A DNA stretch of 64,000 bases from Arenibacter antarcticus (GCF_041320605.1 NZ_CP166679.1:4388001-4452000), one strand, 5' to 3'; positions 1-8,703 are shown, counted from the first letter of the stretch. Program-made: numbers and translations. The notes: a model not told the origin generated them from the sequence alone.

Positions 1-491
1 ACAGTTGTTTTTACTCCTTTTTTCCCATATAGACCGGAAAGCACTAGAATTTTATCTTCTCCTTTGGTCTTGCCCCGGTACAGATCAAAAATTCTTTTAA
101 AATTGGGGTCTTTTTCCTGGGCTGCAGGATTATCCATAAGTTTTAGCAAATCCTGCCATCCTATATCGGAGACAGGGTCCAGAGGATACATCTCCGCAGT
201 CTGTGTCCACAACCTTCCCGCATCATCAAATGCCATATGGATAGGATTGACTACGCCGTCCCTTTCACTGGCAACCAATTCTACAACGAAGCCTTCCGGA
301 ACTTGGAACCCGGCCAATTCTTTTTCTGGAGAATAGATTTCTGTCCTTGCGGACTGTGTCTTACGGTTGTAATCTGGGTATTCGGTCCCTGTAGCATCCA
401 TAGTTTGGGATGTAGATGACCTTTCTTTACATCCCAGGCAGGACAAGACTATGACAACGCTGTATAAAAATAATAAGTTCTTGATTTTCAT
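1..491 (-). CDS. PVC-type / membrane-bound dehydrogenase lipoprotein, N-terminal part (cut by window edge)
   Basis: An open frame runs from an ATG at 489-491 to the left edge of the window (163 codons, no stop), so the C-terminus is missing. The protein begins with a lipoprotein signal (hydrophobic residues 6-17, Cys at 18 or 21), then a short linker, then GFQVPEGFVVELVASE (about 61-76) and IHMAFDDAGRLWTQ (about 82-98). This is the pattern that opens the beta-propeller of the Piru_Ver/TIGR02604 'membrane-bound dehydrogenase' family, whose full members often carry a c-type haem domain at the C-terminus, not visible here. It lies 31 bp downstream of the DUF1080 gene on the same strand, so they are probably one operon for periplasmic or surface carbohydrate turnover. 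The family assignment rests on a partial protein. Confidence 0.6.
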   Translation of the reverse strand, partial: MKIKNLLFLYSVVIVLSCLGCKERSSTSQTMDATGTEYPDYNRKTQSARTEIYSPEKELAGFQVPEGFVVELVASERDGVVNPIHMAFDDAGRLWTQTAEMYPLDPVSDIGWQDLLKLMDNPAAQEKDPNFKRIFDLYRGKTKGEDKILVLSGLYGKKGVKTT

Positions 492-522
492 TCCGTGGCG
501 TAATGTTAATGTTTAGAATTCC

Positions 523-1161
523 TTAAAGCTTGGTTATGGTTATATGTTTAAATTCGATCTTCGCATTGCCGCCACTGTGCAACTGAATACCAATAACTCC
601 CTTCGACGGAATTTCCGGATCCTTTTCATCATACTCCGTGGTCTTTACCCCGTTGATATACAGTTCGTGCTTATTTCCTTTGCACCTTATAATGTAACTG
701 TTCCAACCATCCTCCTTCAGAAGGTGCCGTAACGTACTGAGATCCCCTCCGATAAGTTTAGCGCGTCGGTGCTCATCATAGATATCCCCCCAATACCCTT
801 TACCGATATCCGCTTGATACCCAATGATAGTATTACCTTCTAGTATAGAACGGTATTGAATCCCGCTGTTCATCAGGCCAGTTTCATGGTCCCCGGTCAA
901 ACGAAAAAGAGCTCGGAATTCAAAATCCCCATAACTTTCAGTCGTACGCAAATATGTGTTGGTGGGAATGTTAATAATTCCATCGCCCCCAGTTATGACA
1001 CTATCCACTACAGACCAATACTTGCTGTTGTCTTTGTTTACGACCTCCCAACCCTTTAAGGTTGTTCCGTCAAAAAGGGAGACCGTGGAAGAGTTACGCT
1101 GTGCTGTGCAACCTAGGGTTCCCAAAATAGCGAAAATCGGTATCAGGTACTTTTTACACAT
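523..1161 (-). CDS. DUF1080 (3-keto-disaccharide hydrolase) lipoprotein
   Basis: 212-residue secreted protein of the DUF1080 / 3-keto-disaccharide hydrolase family (concanavalin-like jelly roll). The signature SLFDGTTLKGWE lies at about residues 28-39 and GLMNSGIQYRS in the middle. Known members cleave 3-keto-glycosides after an oxidoreductase has oxidised the sugar; whether this one does is inferred. I place the start at 1161 because MCKKYLIPIFAILGTLGC is a complete lipoprotein signal with Cys18. An in-frame ATG at 1281 would add 40 residues ahead of that signal and is unlikely. It heads a two-gene operon with the dehydrogenase-like lipoprotein downstream. Confidence 0.8.
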   Translation of the reverse strand: MCKKYLIPIFAILGTLGCTAQRNSSTVSLFDGTTLKGWEVVNKDNSKYWSVVDSVITGGDGIINIPTNTYLRTTESYGDFEFRALFRLTGDHETGLMNSGIQYRSILEGNTIIGYQADIGKGYWGDIYDEHRRAKLIGGDLSTLRHLLKEDGWNSYIIRCKGNKHELYINGVKTTEYDEKDPEIPSKGVIGIQLHSGGNAKIEFKHITITKL

Positions 1162-2041
1162 ACTGCATCTTTTAATAAAAGTGAACTGTTCCGTTCTAGC
1201 TTTTATACTCCCTATTAGTATACTTATCTTGCTTAACTCAAGGTTTATTTCCATATCTGTCATTTCTTTGTTAATTATCATTTATCACTAAATACCAAAC
1301 TGGCCAATAAAAGGACCATGGTGGCTAATCGCTTCCTCGGAATCAACCTAGCTATTCATAGATAAGATTTTGGTTCCCTTTTCATTATCGATGAACGTTC
1401 ATGCCAATTAAAAATGTTCTATCCTAAGCAATTACCCTATCTATATTTGGTCCTCACTGTAGTCTTTTTCGTTTATTTTATTTGCATGATTAGATGTCAG
1501 AAACAGCATAATTTACGACTATCCCTATTTTTGAATTGAATTCACTAAAATAAGTTAACGATAGAAAAACATCAGGTTTTGAGCCTAAATTTCGTCCCAA
1601 AGAATTCATTGGAACGTCCCAAAACACCTTTATATAACTATTATATAGGATTAAAAATTACACTATTATTTCGAGAATCTTAAGATAAATCACTTTGGAT
1701 TTGAAATCCATAGTTTTAAACAAAAGAATCAAGATATTTTACCTTTCGTAACCTCGAGACCAGAACGTTGGAAATGATGAAAAATATTTACATAAAATTC
1801 AATTTATATAAGACCAAATAGTACCGACGTACCGTTTATGGAAGTAAATTGCTGGATATGTTAAGGGAGGGATACCCAAAGAAGCCACTAAAACTTGAAT
1901 AGATCCTATTACTGGATATATGGAGGTTGAGCAGATTGATTGAAGGAAAGTACCTAGAACTTATGCAAATCCATGCTTATTAATGTAAGCACCAAAAATC
2001 GTATCTTAAATCTTTTAACCGTAAAAGTTATCCAAAAACCA
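1162..2041. other. Gene-free stretch, AT-rich, possibly decayed
   Basis: No intact gene is seen on either strand. A plus-strand frame at about 1820-1982 reads 50-odd codons with a single TAG (positions about 1900-1902), containing SKLLDMLREGYPKKPLKLE and then ILLLDIWRLSRLIEGKYLEL. I do not recognise it, but it could be a remnant, given the clear remnants that follow. Confidence 0.35.
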
Positions 2042-2165
2042 ATGAAAACAATCAATCGTATTACGTCAGCGCTCCTTGGTTTTTTTTACTTTCAGGATTA
2101 ATATCTGGAAATGCGCTGCAAGCACAAAGCAATGACACGGTGAAATTGCCTGAGTTTACTGTAGA
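2042..2165 (+). pseudogene. 5' end of a secreted-protein gene, frameshifted and truncated
   Basis: An ATG at 2042 opens MKTINRITSALLGFF and then hits a stop because an 8-T run (2080-2087) is one base short. Adding one T restores a convincing signal peptide ending in NALQAQ followed by SNDTVKLPEFTVDTT. Coding sense is lost at about 2165, where the oppositely oriented GH32-like remnant begins. The original product cannot be named from about 40 residues. A sequencing error in the homopolymer would explain the frameshift but not the truncation. Confidence 0.45.
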
Positions 2166-2519
2166 TACAACCTTATTATTCACAATAAGGCTTATACATT
2201 CTCGTGTATCGTGATTGCCGACTGCTATCCGAAAGTGGATATAGGATCGATTGATAATAAAGTTTCCTGAGACTAGTAAAACCTGACCAATACTTTCTCC
2301 AAATCCTTCGAAATTGGAAAATGCAAAAAAATCAACTTCTACATTTTCAATTTGTTCTGCAACAGAATCAAGCTTAGAAGGGTTGTTGAAGGCTACACCT
2401 AATGTGTTCCAGTTATCAAAGCTACCACTTTCAAAATCTTCGAAAATGATATCAGTCCTCTAGGGAGAGGAACATGACACCATCATAAATACTACAAGAA
2501 AATAGAGGCGAAATAACAT
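2165..2519 (-). pseudogene. Remnant of a GH32-type fructanase lipoprotein (N-terminal DUF4980-like domain)
   Basis: Read from an ATG at 2517-2519, the minus strand gives a lipoprotein signal (MLFRLYFLVVFMMVSC), an in-frame TAG at 2460-2462, and then about 95 residues in the same frame: IIFEDFESGSFDNWNTLGVAF ... SYIHFRIAVGNHDTRE ... CISLIVNNKVV. The FEDFESG...NW opening and the YI.F.I..GNH....CI.L.V...VV block are the hallmarks of the small beta-sandwich that precedes the catalytic domain in Bacteroidota GH32 levanases/inulinases. No catalytic domain follows; the sequence breaks off at about 2165 against another truncated gene. I infer a dead gene left by deletion or inversion. Confidence 0.6.
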
Positions 2520-2768
2520 TAATTCAAAGAATGTCTACATATGATTATGTCATAAACATACTGTCGTAGAATTGAATATAAAAGTTTCAAATCTTTTAAA
2601 TACCTCTGTTTTTCGGGTCCATCCATTTTGGGGACTTTCAATGATTGATATTGATGGTGAATACTATTGCTCGGTTTCTCAAACAGCTACATCTCTTTAG
2701 AAAGGTTTTATTGACAAAGGTAACCTTGGAATTAAAAAAGAGCAACAAGGGGTTTATAAACGAAAAAA
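2520..2768. other. Gene-free stretch upstream of the GH32 remnant
   Basis: AT-rich DNA without an intact gene. A short plus-strand frame (about 2643-2698, MIDIDGEYYCSVSQTATSL then stop) is not recognisable. It may belong to the same decayed locus. Confidence 0.3.
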
Positions 2769-2798
2769 GCCAACTTTAGAAATAAAGTTGGCATTTTT
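2769..2798 (-). terminator. Rho-independent terminator of the capB-like gene
   Basis: A perfect 10-bp stem (2769-2778 with 2783-2792) around a 4-base loop, with A/T runs on both sides, 22 bp beyond the stop codon at 2815. Confidence 0.8.
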
Positions 2799-2814
2799 CA
2801 GTATTGAATTATAA

Positions 2815-4074
2815 TTATTCTCCCATTGCAGCAGAAACTGCAGCGGACAATCTTTTATAGGTTCCATTTTGCAATCGTTCCCTAATTACAGAAAATGCTT
2901 CCAAAGTTTCTGACACATCCTGTAATGTATGGGTTGCGGTGGGAATCATTCTTAAAAGTATTAACCCTTTAGGAATAACAGGGTAAACAACAATAGAACA
3001 AAATATTCCAAAGTTTTCCCGTAGATCCTTTACCAAGGCCATTGCCTCAGGGATACTTCCGTTAAGATATACAGGCGTAACACAACTTGTTGTGGTGCCA
3101 ATATCAAAACCTCTTTCCTTAAGTCCGTTTTGAAGCGCATTTACGTTCTCCCATAGTTTTGCTTTCAGTTCTGGCTGAGTACGCAACATATCCAAACGTT
3201 TCAATGCTCCTTTCACATAGATCATGGGTAAGGATTTCGCAAACATCTGTGAACGAAGATTGTATTTCAAATAATCTATAATTTCCTTATCAGCGGCTAT
3301 AAAGGCTCCTATACCAGCCATAGCTTTAGCGAAGGTGGCAAAGTATACATCTATACCGTCCTGCACGCCCTGCTCCTCCCCTGCACCTGCTCCTGTAGCA
3401 CCTAAAGTTCCAAAACCATGGGCATCATCAACAAATAACCTGAAATTATATCGTTCCTTTAAAGCAATGATTTCTTTTAGTTTCCCTTGCTCACCCCTCA
3501 TGCCAAAAACACCTTCCGTGATTACCAAAATTCCACCTCCGGTCTGGTCTGCCATTTTTACGGCGCGATCTAAGTTTTTCTCCAAGCTTTCCATATCGTT
3601 ATGCTTAAAGGTAAACCGCTTGCCCATATGTAAACGAACACCATCAATAATACAGGCGTGGGAATCAACGTCATAAACAATAATATCATCCTTGGATACC
3701 AATGCATCAATGGCCGAAACCATTCCTTGATAACCAAAATTCAGTAGATAGGACGATTTCTTTTGAACAAATGCTGCCAATTCCTCTTCCAATTGCTCAT
3801 GGAATTCGGTATGTCCACTCATCATCCTTGCTCCCATTGGGAATGCAGCTCCATATTCCATTGCTGTTTCACCATCTACCTTTTTAACTTCTGGCAAATT
3901 GGCTAATCCCAAATAATCATTAATACTCCAAGTGATAACATCCTTGCCTTGGAACTTCATCCTATTTGATATAGGACCTTCTAATTTTGGAAAAACAAAA
4001 TATCCTTCTGCTTGCGAGGCCCATTTTCCTAATGGACCCTTATTTTCGATAATCCTGTCAAATAAATCTCTCAT
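2815..4074 (-). CDS. capB: Cysteate C-acyltransferase, alpha-oxoamine synthase family (capnine synthesis)
   Basis: 419-residue PLP enzyme of the alpha-oxoamine synthase family (relatives: serine palmitoyltransferase, KBL, BioF). Visible features are DSHAC (His139, cofactor stacking), VDDAHGFG (Asp217, His219, cofactor binding) and the Schiff-base lysine in FATFAKAMAG (Lys250). In Flavobacteriia, Alistipes and Chryseobacterium, enzymes of this type condense a fatty acyl thioester with L-cysteate to give 3-dehydrocapnine, the precursor of sulfonolipids. The neighbouring cysteine-synthase-like gene, which fits cysteate synthase, makes that reading much more likely than serine palmitoyltransferase or BioF; no biotin gene is near. 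It has its own -7 element (4098-4105), and a terminator separates it from the upstream gene. Confidence 0.8.
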   Translation of the reverse strand: MRDLFDRIIENKGPLGKWASQAEGYFVFPKLEGPISNRMKFQGKDVITWSINDYLGLANLPEVKKVDGETAMEYGAAFPMGARMMSGHTEFHEQLEEELAAFVQKKSSYLLNFGYQGMVSAIDALVSKDDIIVYDVDSHACIIDGVRLHMGKRFTFKHNDMESLEKNLDRAVKMADQTGGGILVITEGVFGMRGEQGKLKEIIALKERYNFRLFVDDAHGFGTLGATGAGAGEEQGVQDGIDVYFATFAKAMAGIGAFIAADKEIIDYLKYNLRSQMFAKSLPMIYVKGALKRLDMLRTQPELKAKLWENVNALQNGLKERGFDIGTTTSCVTPVYLNGSIPEAMALVKDLRENFGIFCSIVVYPVIPKGLILLRMIPTATHTLQDVSETLEAFSVIRERLQNGTYKRLSAAVSAAMGE

Positions 4075-4097
4075 CTAGACTGCGTTGATTGTTAGTG

Positions 4098-4105
4098 CAA
4101 AAGTA
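4098..4105 (-). promoter_or_regulatory. -7 promoter element for capB
   Basis: TACTTTTG on the minus strand, 24 bp before the ATG, fits the Bacteroidota TAnnTTTG consensus. No clear TTG -33 element was found at the right distance. Confidence 0.5.
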
Positions 4106-4142
4106 TATATTTTTAATAAACATTCACTTTAATTAGAACATA

Positions 4143-4172
4143 AAAAGCAACGACTTACCAACCGTTGCTTTT
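4143..4172 (-). terminator. Rho-independent terminator of the capA-like gene
   Basis: A 10-bp perfect stem, AAAAGCAACG (4143-4152) with CGTTGCTTTT (4163-4172), lies 25 bp beyond the stop codon at 4197 and upstream of the capB promoter. The two genes are therefore probably transcribed separately. Confidence 0.75.
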
Positions 4173-4196
4173 AAATTGTGAAAAACTACATACTTT

Positions 4197-5237
4197 TTAT
4201 TTTATAAATTCTATTTTCTGTGGTTCTTCAATGTTTTTGCTATCAAAAAAGCCCTGGTCGCCCATCCACTGGTCGCTGTATATTTTACTCATATATCTGG
4301 AGCCATGATCTGGAAAAATCACAACTACATTACTGTTTTCATCAAATTCTCCTAACTGGTCCAATTGCCTAACTGCTTGCATCGCGGCACCACTGGTATA
4401 GCCAACGAAAATTCCTTCAGTTCTGGCAATCTGACGGGCAGTATGAGCACTTTCCTCGTCAGTTACTTTTACAAATTCATCTATAAGTTCAAAATTGGTC
4501 GCTGTAGGAATTAAATTTTTCCCCAAACCTTCAATTCGGTAGGGATATATTTCCTTATTGTCAAACTCACCAGTTTCGTGATATTTTTTTAAGACAGAAC
4601 CATAGGCATCCACTCCAATAACACGGATATCCGGATTTTGTTCTTTAAGGTATTTGGCAGTTCCAGAAATGGTACCTCCCGTTCCACTACAGGCAATTAG
4701 ATGGGTAATATGTCCGTTAGTCTGATCCCAAATTTCCGGTCCAGTACTGTGGTAATGGGCATCAGCATTCAGAGCGTTAAAATATTGGTTGATATAGATA
4801 CTATCTTCCGTTTCCTCGTGTAATCTCTTTGCTACCTCGTAATAAGACCTTGGGTCATCTGCACTAACGTGTGCAGGACACACATAGACCTTAGCTCCCA
4901 TAGACCTCAACATATCTATTTTGTCTTGGGAAGATTTAGAACTAACTGCCAAAATACAGTCGTATCCCTTAATAATACTGATCATAGCAATACTAAAACC
5001 CGTATTTCCCGAAGTGGTCTCTACAATAGTGCTTCCTTCCTTTAATATTCCCCTACGCTCCGCCTCTTCAATAATATGAAGTGCAATACGATCTTTTGAG
5101 GAATGTCCTGGATTAAAGCCTTCTACCTTGGCGTAAAAATTGCCGGTCAAGGATGCTGCAATTTTATTTAATTTGATTAATGGGGTGTTTCCTATAAGTT
5201 CTAGGAGGTTGTTATAAGCATTTATCTTATGTTCCAT
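4197..5237 (-). CDS. capA: PLP-dependent cysteine synthase-like enzyme, probable cysteate synthase
   Basis: 346-residue fold-type II PLP enzyme of the cysteine synthase/cystathionine beta-synthase family. The Schiff-base lysine sits in NPGHSSKDR (Lys48), the cofactor/substrate loop is TTSGNTGF, and the phosphate-binding loop is [10 protein letters not shown]. There is no CBS or haem domain. In Capnocytophaga and other flavobacteria a paralogue of this family next to the alpha-oxoamine synthase makes L-cysteate from O-phosphoserine and sulfite. I infer the same role here from the neighbour; by sequence alone an O-acetylserine sulfhydrylase or cystathionine beta-synthase cannot be excluded. Own promoter (5297-5304) and a leader hairpin upstream. 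Confidence 0.7.
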   Translation of the reverse strand: MEHKINAYNNLLELIGNTPLIKLNKIAASLTGNFYAKVEGFNPGHSSKDRIALHIIEEAERRGILKEGSTIVETTSGNTGFSIAMISIIKGYDCILAVSSKSSQDKIDMLRSMGAKVYVCPAHVSADDPRSYYEVAKRLHEETEDSIYINQYFNALNADAHYHSTGPEIWDQTNGHITHLIACSGTGGTISGTAKYLKEQNPDIRVIGVDAYGSVLKKYHETGEFDNKEIYPYRIEGLGKNLIPTATNFELIDEFVKVTDEESAHTARQIARTEGIFVGYTSGAAMQAVRQLDQLGEFDENSNVVVIFPDHGSRYMSKIYSDQWMGDQGFFDSKNIEEPQKIEFIK

Positions 5238-5261
5238 AAACAGTTTCTAGGTTTAGAACTC

Positions 5262-5286
5262 ATTGACGCAATGAATTTTCGTCAAT
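5262..5286 (-). promoter_or_regulatory. Inverted repeat in the capA leader
   Basis: ATTGACG (5262-5268) and CGTCAAT (5280-5286) form a perfect 7-bp inverted repeat around an 11-base loop, between the -7 element and the start codon, so it would be at the very 5' end of the mRNA. It could be an operator or an RNA hairpin; function unknown. Confidence 0.4.
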
Positions 5287-5296
5287 ATTTATGGTA

Positions 5297-5304
5297 CAAA
5301 ATTA
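5297..5304 (-). promoter_or_regulatory. -7 promoter element for capA
   Basis: TAATTTTG on the minus strand, about 60 bp before the ATG at 5237, a full match to TAnnTTTG. Confidence 0.5.
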
Positions 5305-5327
5305 ATCTTTTTTTTGGATTATTTAAT

Positions 5328-7379
5328 TTATTGCTCCAAATCTAATAAAAATGCATATTCTTTTGCCACCTCCCTTAGGGATTCAAATCGCCCGGAAGCC
5401 CCACCATGACCCGCATCCATATTAATGTTAAAAAGTAATAAATTTTCATCCTTTTTATATTCCCTAATTTTTGCTACCCATTTCGCAGGTTCAAAATATT
5501 GCACTTGAGAATCGTGTAACCCAGTGGTAACCAATATATTGGGATACTCCTGCGCAACAACATTGTCATAAGGGGAATAACTCTTTATATAATCATAATA
5601 TTCCTTTTCATTGGGATTTCCCCATTCATCGTACTCTCCCGTAGTCAACGGAATAGAATCGTCCAGCATGGTCGTTAATACATCAACAAAGGGTACCGCG
5701 GAAATAATTCCATGATAAATTTCAGGAGCCAAATTTACTATTGCCCCCATTAAAAGTCCCCCTGCAGAACCACCCATAGCATATAGATGGGATGGGCTTG
5801 TATATTTTTTTTCGATTAGAAATCTAGAACAATCTACAAAATCGGTAAACGTGTTCTTTTTTTGCAGGAGACGACCATCTTCGTACCATTTCCTACCTAG
5901 ATACTCCCCTCCCCTTATATGGGAAATGGCATAAATAAACCCTCTGTCCAATAGACTTAACCGTACCGTTGAGAAATAGGGATCTATGGTGTACCCATAT
6001 GCCCCATAGGCATATTGCAATAACGGACTAGTTCCGTCTAACTTGGTATCCTTATGATATACCAGTGAAATAGGCACTTTTACTCCATCTGCTGCAGTTG
6101 CCCACACCCTTTCGGAGATATAGTTTTCCTTTTGGAAGTTGCCCCCCAACACTTCTTGTTCTTTTTTAACCTCACTTTCCTTGGTCCGCATATTAAAATC
6201 TATGACAGAACTAGGTGTAGTCATGGAATTATAGCCATACCTAAGTATTTCCGTATCAAAATCCGGATTGGTCCCTGCATAAGCGGTATACGTTTCGTCA
6301 TTAAACGGCAAATAATAACTTTCAGTGCCATCCCATCGCACTATTTTTATAAGGTTTAAACCGTTTTCCCGTTCAGAGAGTACGTAGTAATCGTTAAATA
6401 TTTCTATGTCCTCCATTAGCACCGCCTCTCTATGAGGAATGAAATCTAGCCAATGATGGGCCTCCGTCCGTTCTTCCGAAGTTTTCATCACCTTAAAATT
6501 AGTAGCCCCATCCTTATTGGTAAGAATATAAAAGTCGCTACCATAGTGTGCAAGGGAATATTCTAACCCCCGTACTCTTTTGGAAAACATATTAAAATTT
6601 CCGGCAGGAGTATCCGCATTTAATATCTGGTATTCCGAAGTCATGGTACTTGCCGAACCAATAACAATAAATTTTCGGGATTTTGTTTTGTAAACAAAGG
6701 TGGTAAAGGTATCATCATCCTCATGAAAGACCAGTTCGTCCTCTTCCGTTGGAGTACCCAATACATGTTTATAGATGTTGTTAGACCGTAGCGTCACCGG
6801 ATCCTTTTGGGTATAAAAGATAGTTTTATTATCATTTGCCCATACCGCACCTCCAGTAGTATTTTCTATTTTATCGGGAAATAGATCACCCGTCTCCAAA
6901 TTCTTAAAGCCTAGGGTATACTGTCTTCTAGAAACCGTATCTATCCCAAAGACCGCCAATTTATTATTTGGACTGACAGATAATCCGCCTAAATTAAAAT
7001 AATCGTATCCTTTGGCCATATCATTACAATCGACCATTATTTCTTCCGGGGCATCTTCCAATTGATACCTTCTGGTGAAAATGGGATATTCCTTCCCTAT
7101 CTCAAAACGGGTGGAATACCAAAATCCATTGTACTTATATGGCACTGAGGAGTCGTCCTCCTTGATCCTCGATTTCATTTCCTGGAACAATTGTTCCTTT
7201 AATTCGTTGGTATGCTCGGTGAGCGACTCGTAATAAGCATTTTCCTGTTCCAAATACGCAATGACTTCCGGATCTTCCCTATCGTTTAACCAATAGTATG
7301 GATCTACTCTTGTGTCTCCATGTTTTGTGAGTTCTTTGGCTACTTTTTTCAGGCTCGGAGGGAGTAATTGTTGTTGCAT
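5328..7379 (-). CDS. ptrB: S9 family prolyl oligopeptidase, oligopeptidase B
   Basis: 683-residue serine peptidase (length usual for oligopeptidase B). The N-terminal two thirds is the seven-bladed propeller that filters substrates; the C-terminal third is the alpha/beta hydrolase. Catalytic triad read from the sequence: Ser538 in GGSAGG, Asp623 in GLHDSQV, His658 in DAGHGG. No signal peptide is seen (MQQQLLPPSLKK), so it should act in the cytoplasm on short peptides after basic residues. It ends 90 bp upstream of the capA start on the same strand as that gene but without an obvious operon link. Confidence 0.92.
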   Translation of the reverse strand: MQQQLLPPSLKKVAKELTKHGDTRVDPYYWLNDREDPEVIAYLEQENAYYESLTEHTNELKEQLFQEMKSRIKEDDSSVPYKYNGFWYSTRFEIGKEYPIFTRRYQLEDAPEEIMVDCNDMAKGYDYFNLGGLSVSPNNKLAVFGIDTVSRRQYTLGFKNLETGDLFPDKIENTTGGAVWANDNKTIFYTQKDPVTLRSNNIYKHVLGTPTEEDELVFHEDDDTFTTFVYKTKSRKFIVIGSASTMTSEYQILNADTPAGNFNMFSKRVRGLEYSLAHYGSDFYILTNKDGATNFKVMKTSEERTEAHHWLDFIPHREAVLMEDIEIFNDYYVLSERENGLNLIKIVRWDGTESYYLPFNDETYTAYAGTNPDFDTEILRYGYNSMTTPSSVIDFNMRTKESEVKKEQEVLGGNFQKENYISERVWATAADGVKVPISLVYHKDTKLDGTSPLLQYAYGAYGYTIDPYFSTVRLSLLDRGFIYAISHIRGGEYLGRKWYEDGRLLQKKNTFTDFVDCSRFLIEKKYTSPSHLYAMGGSAGGLLMGAIVNLAPEIYHGIISAVPFVDVLTTMLDDSIPLTTGEYDEWGNPNEKEYYDYIKSYSPYDNVVAQEYPNILVTTGLHDSQVQYFEPAKWVAKIREYKKDENLLLFNINMDAGHGGASGRFESLREVAKEYAFLLDLEQ

Positions 7380-7704
7380 AGGAATGGAATTTAAAAAGAA
7401 AATGCAAAAGTAATATTAATATACTAGCTGTACGGACAGAAAATCATTAAAAATTACTCTCCTTATCTCCCACAATCACAAAAGCGATTACCGAATACTG
7501 AATGATCAAAATTAAAGCTTAGTCTACCCCTAGGCATGCCTCTGGCCTTCGTCTACCGAAAGGGTTATATAGAGTCGTCTGGGAATAGCTCGATTCGGTA
7601 CCGGTCTTAAGATTATTATTTCATTTTTGGAAGTTGGTCGCTATTTGCGAAAAAAATCAATTCTATTCACTAATTTTGATTCTTGAAAACTTAAACGGTT
7701 AATT
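7380..7704. other. Intergenic region between divergent ptrB and ybaB
   Basis: No gene seen. About 7,510-7,600 is richer in GC than its surroundings and reads through short self-complementary bits, but I cannot fold it into a known RNA. The right end carries the ybaB promoter. Confidence 0.4.
7644..7678 (+). promoter_or_regulatory. Promoter for ybaB
   Basis: TTTG at 7644-7647 and TAATTTTG at 7671-7678, 23 bp apart, 26 bp before the ATG at 7705. Matches the Bacteroidota -33/-7 pattern with a spacer at the long end. Confidence 0.5.
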
Positions 7705-8031
7705 ATGTTTGGAGATATGATGGGTATGTTGGGGAAATTGAAAGAAACCCAAGAAAAAGTACAACGCACTAAAGAGCGACTCAACACGGTGATTATAGAC
7801 GAACAATCACCAGACGGCTTATTAAAGGTAAGTATAACAGCCAATAGGACTATAAAATCCATTTCAGTGGATGATAGCCTGTTAGCGGATAAGGAACAAT
7901 TGGAAGATTATTTGATCCTTACCTTAAATAAGGCCATAGAAAAAGCCACCACTATCAATGAAAACGAATTGGCTGCAGTGGCCAAAGAAGGAATGCCCAA
8001 TATTCCGGGTATGGATTCGTTCTTAAAATAG
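7705..8031 (+). CDS. YbaB/EbfC family nucleoid-associated protein
   Basis: 108-residue small DNA-binding protein of the YbaB/EbfC family: Met-rich N-terminus ([19 protein letters not shown]), central beta strands around [20 protein letters not shown], and a C-terminal helix. Members form tweezer-like dimers that coat DNA. In many bacteria the gene follows dnaX or precedes recR; here it stands between ptrB and a thioredoxin gene, so context adds nothing. Confidence 0.9.
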   Translation: MFGDMMGMLGKLKETQEKVQRTKERLNTVIIDEQSPDGLLKVSITANRTIKSISVDDSLLADKEQLEDYLILTLNKAIEKATTINENELAAVAKEGMPNIPGMDSFLK

Positions 8032-8072
8032 CTATTGGCAATAACCTAATGATTTTCATATTACGTTCTTAG

Positions 8073-8522
8073 ATGAAGTATTTTATTTATTTGTTTTTAC
8101 TACCAATATTTCTAAGTGCACAGGACAATAATACTACTATAGCTCAGAAATGGTATACCAATTATGAGGATGCTCAAAATGCAGCCCAGAAAAGCAATTC
8201 TGAAATCCTGATGTATTTCACCGGAAGTGATTGGTGCGCCCCATGTAAAGTGCTTAAAAAGAATGTTTTAGATACTCAGCACTTTACCGATATCACCAAG
8301 AATTATGTGCTTCTCTATGTAGATCTTCCTCGGAAAAAGGAAAAGATTAGCGCGGAGGAAATGCAACAGAACAAGGAATTGTTGGCACAATGGAACAAGA
8401 AAGGATTATTTCCTTTTATGAAAATTATTAGTCCAGATGGCAAAGGTTTATCCAGCATATCTGGCTATATGGGCCAAGGAGATATGGAACGATATATGAA
8501 TTTTTTACGTCAGGATCGGTAA
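8073..8522 (+). CDS. Secreted thioredoxin-family protein
   Basis: 149 residues. A signal peptide (MKYFIYLFLLPIFLSAQ) exports it; the thioredoxin fold carries WCAPC at residues 54-58 with a preceding YFTGSD, a pattern of the Thioredoxin_7/DUF255-like periplasmic reductases, and a cis-Pro-type loop LFPFMKIISPDG. The likely role is reduction or isomerisation of disulfides in the periplasm; the partner is unknown. It begins 41 bp after ybaB, possibly co-transcribed. Confidence 0.82.
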   Translation: MKYFIYLFLLPIFLSAQDNNTTIAQKWYTNYEDAQNAAQKSNSEILMYFTGSDWCAPCKVLKKNVLDTQHFTDITKNYVLLYVDLPRKKEKISAEEMQQNKELLAQWNKKGLFPFMKIISPDGKGLSSISGYMGQGDMERYMNFLRQDR

Positions 8523-8703
8523 TCATATCAATTTTAAACTTCAACAATTTACTGACTAGAACCACCTTCAATAGTGATTTACATCTGTAAATTGGCTAAC
8601 CTATATCCTCCAAAAAGATTGCTACATCTGTCTAAAGCAACTTCACTCATCAATTGTATTCATTGCTATTTTTTATGTAACTTTAGAAAAAGATGCCTAG
8701 CCA

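Noticed and set aside
2815-4074. 8-amino-7-oxononanoate synthase, KBL or serine palmitoyltransferase
   Set aside because: No biotin or threonine-degradation genes nearby; the adjoining cysteine-synthase-like gene fits cysteate/capnine synthesis better.
7510-7610. GC-rich stretch with a tRNA-like TCGATTC in the ptrB-ybaB gap
   Set aside because: No cloverleaf, acceptor stem or anticodon arm could be formed; probably ordinary intergenic DNA.
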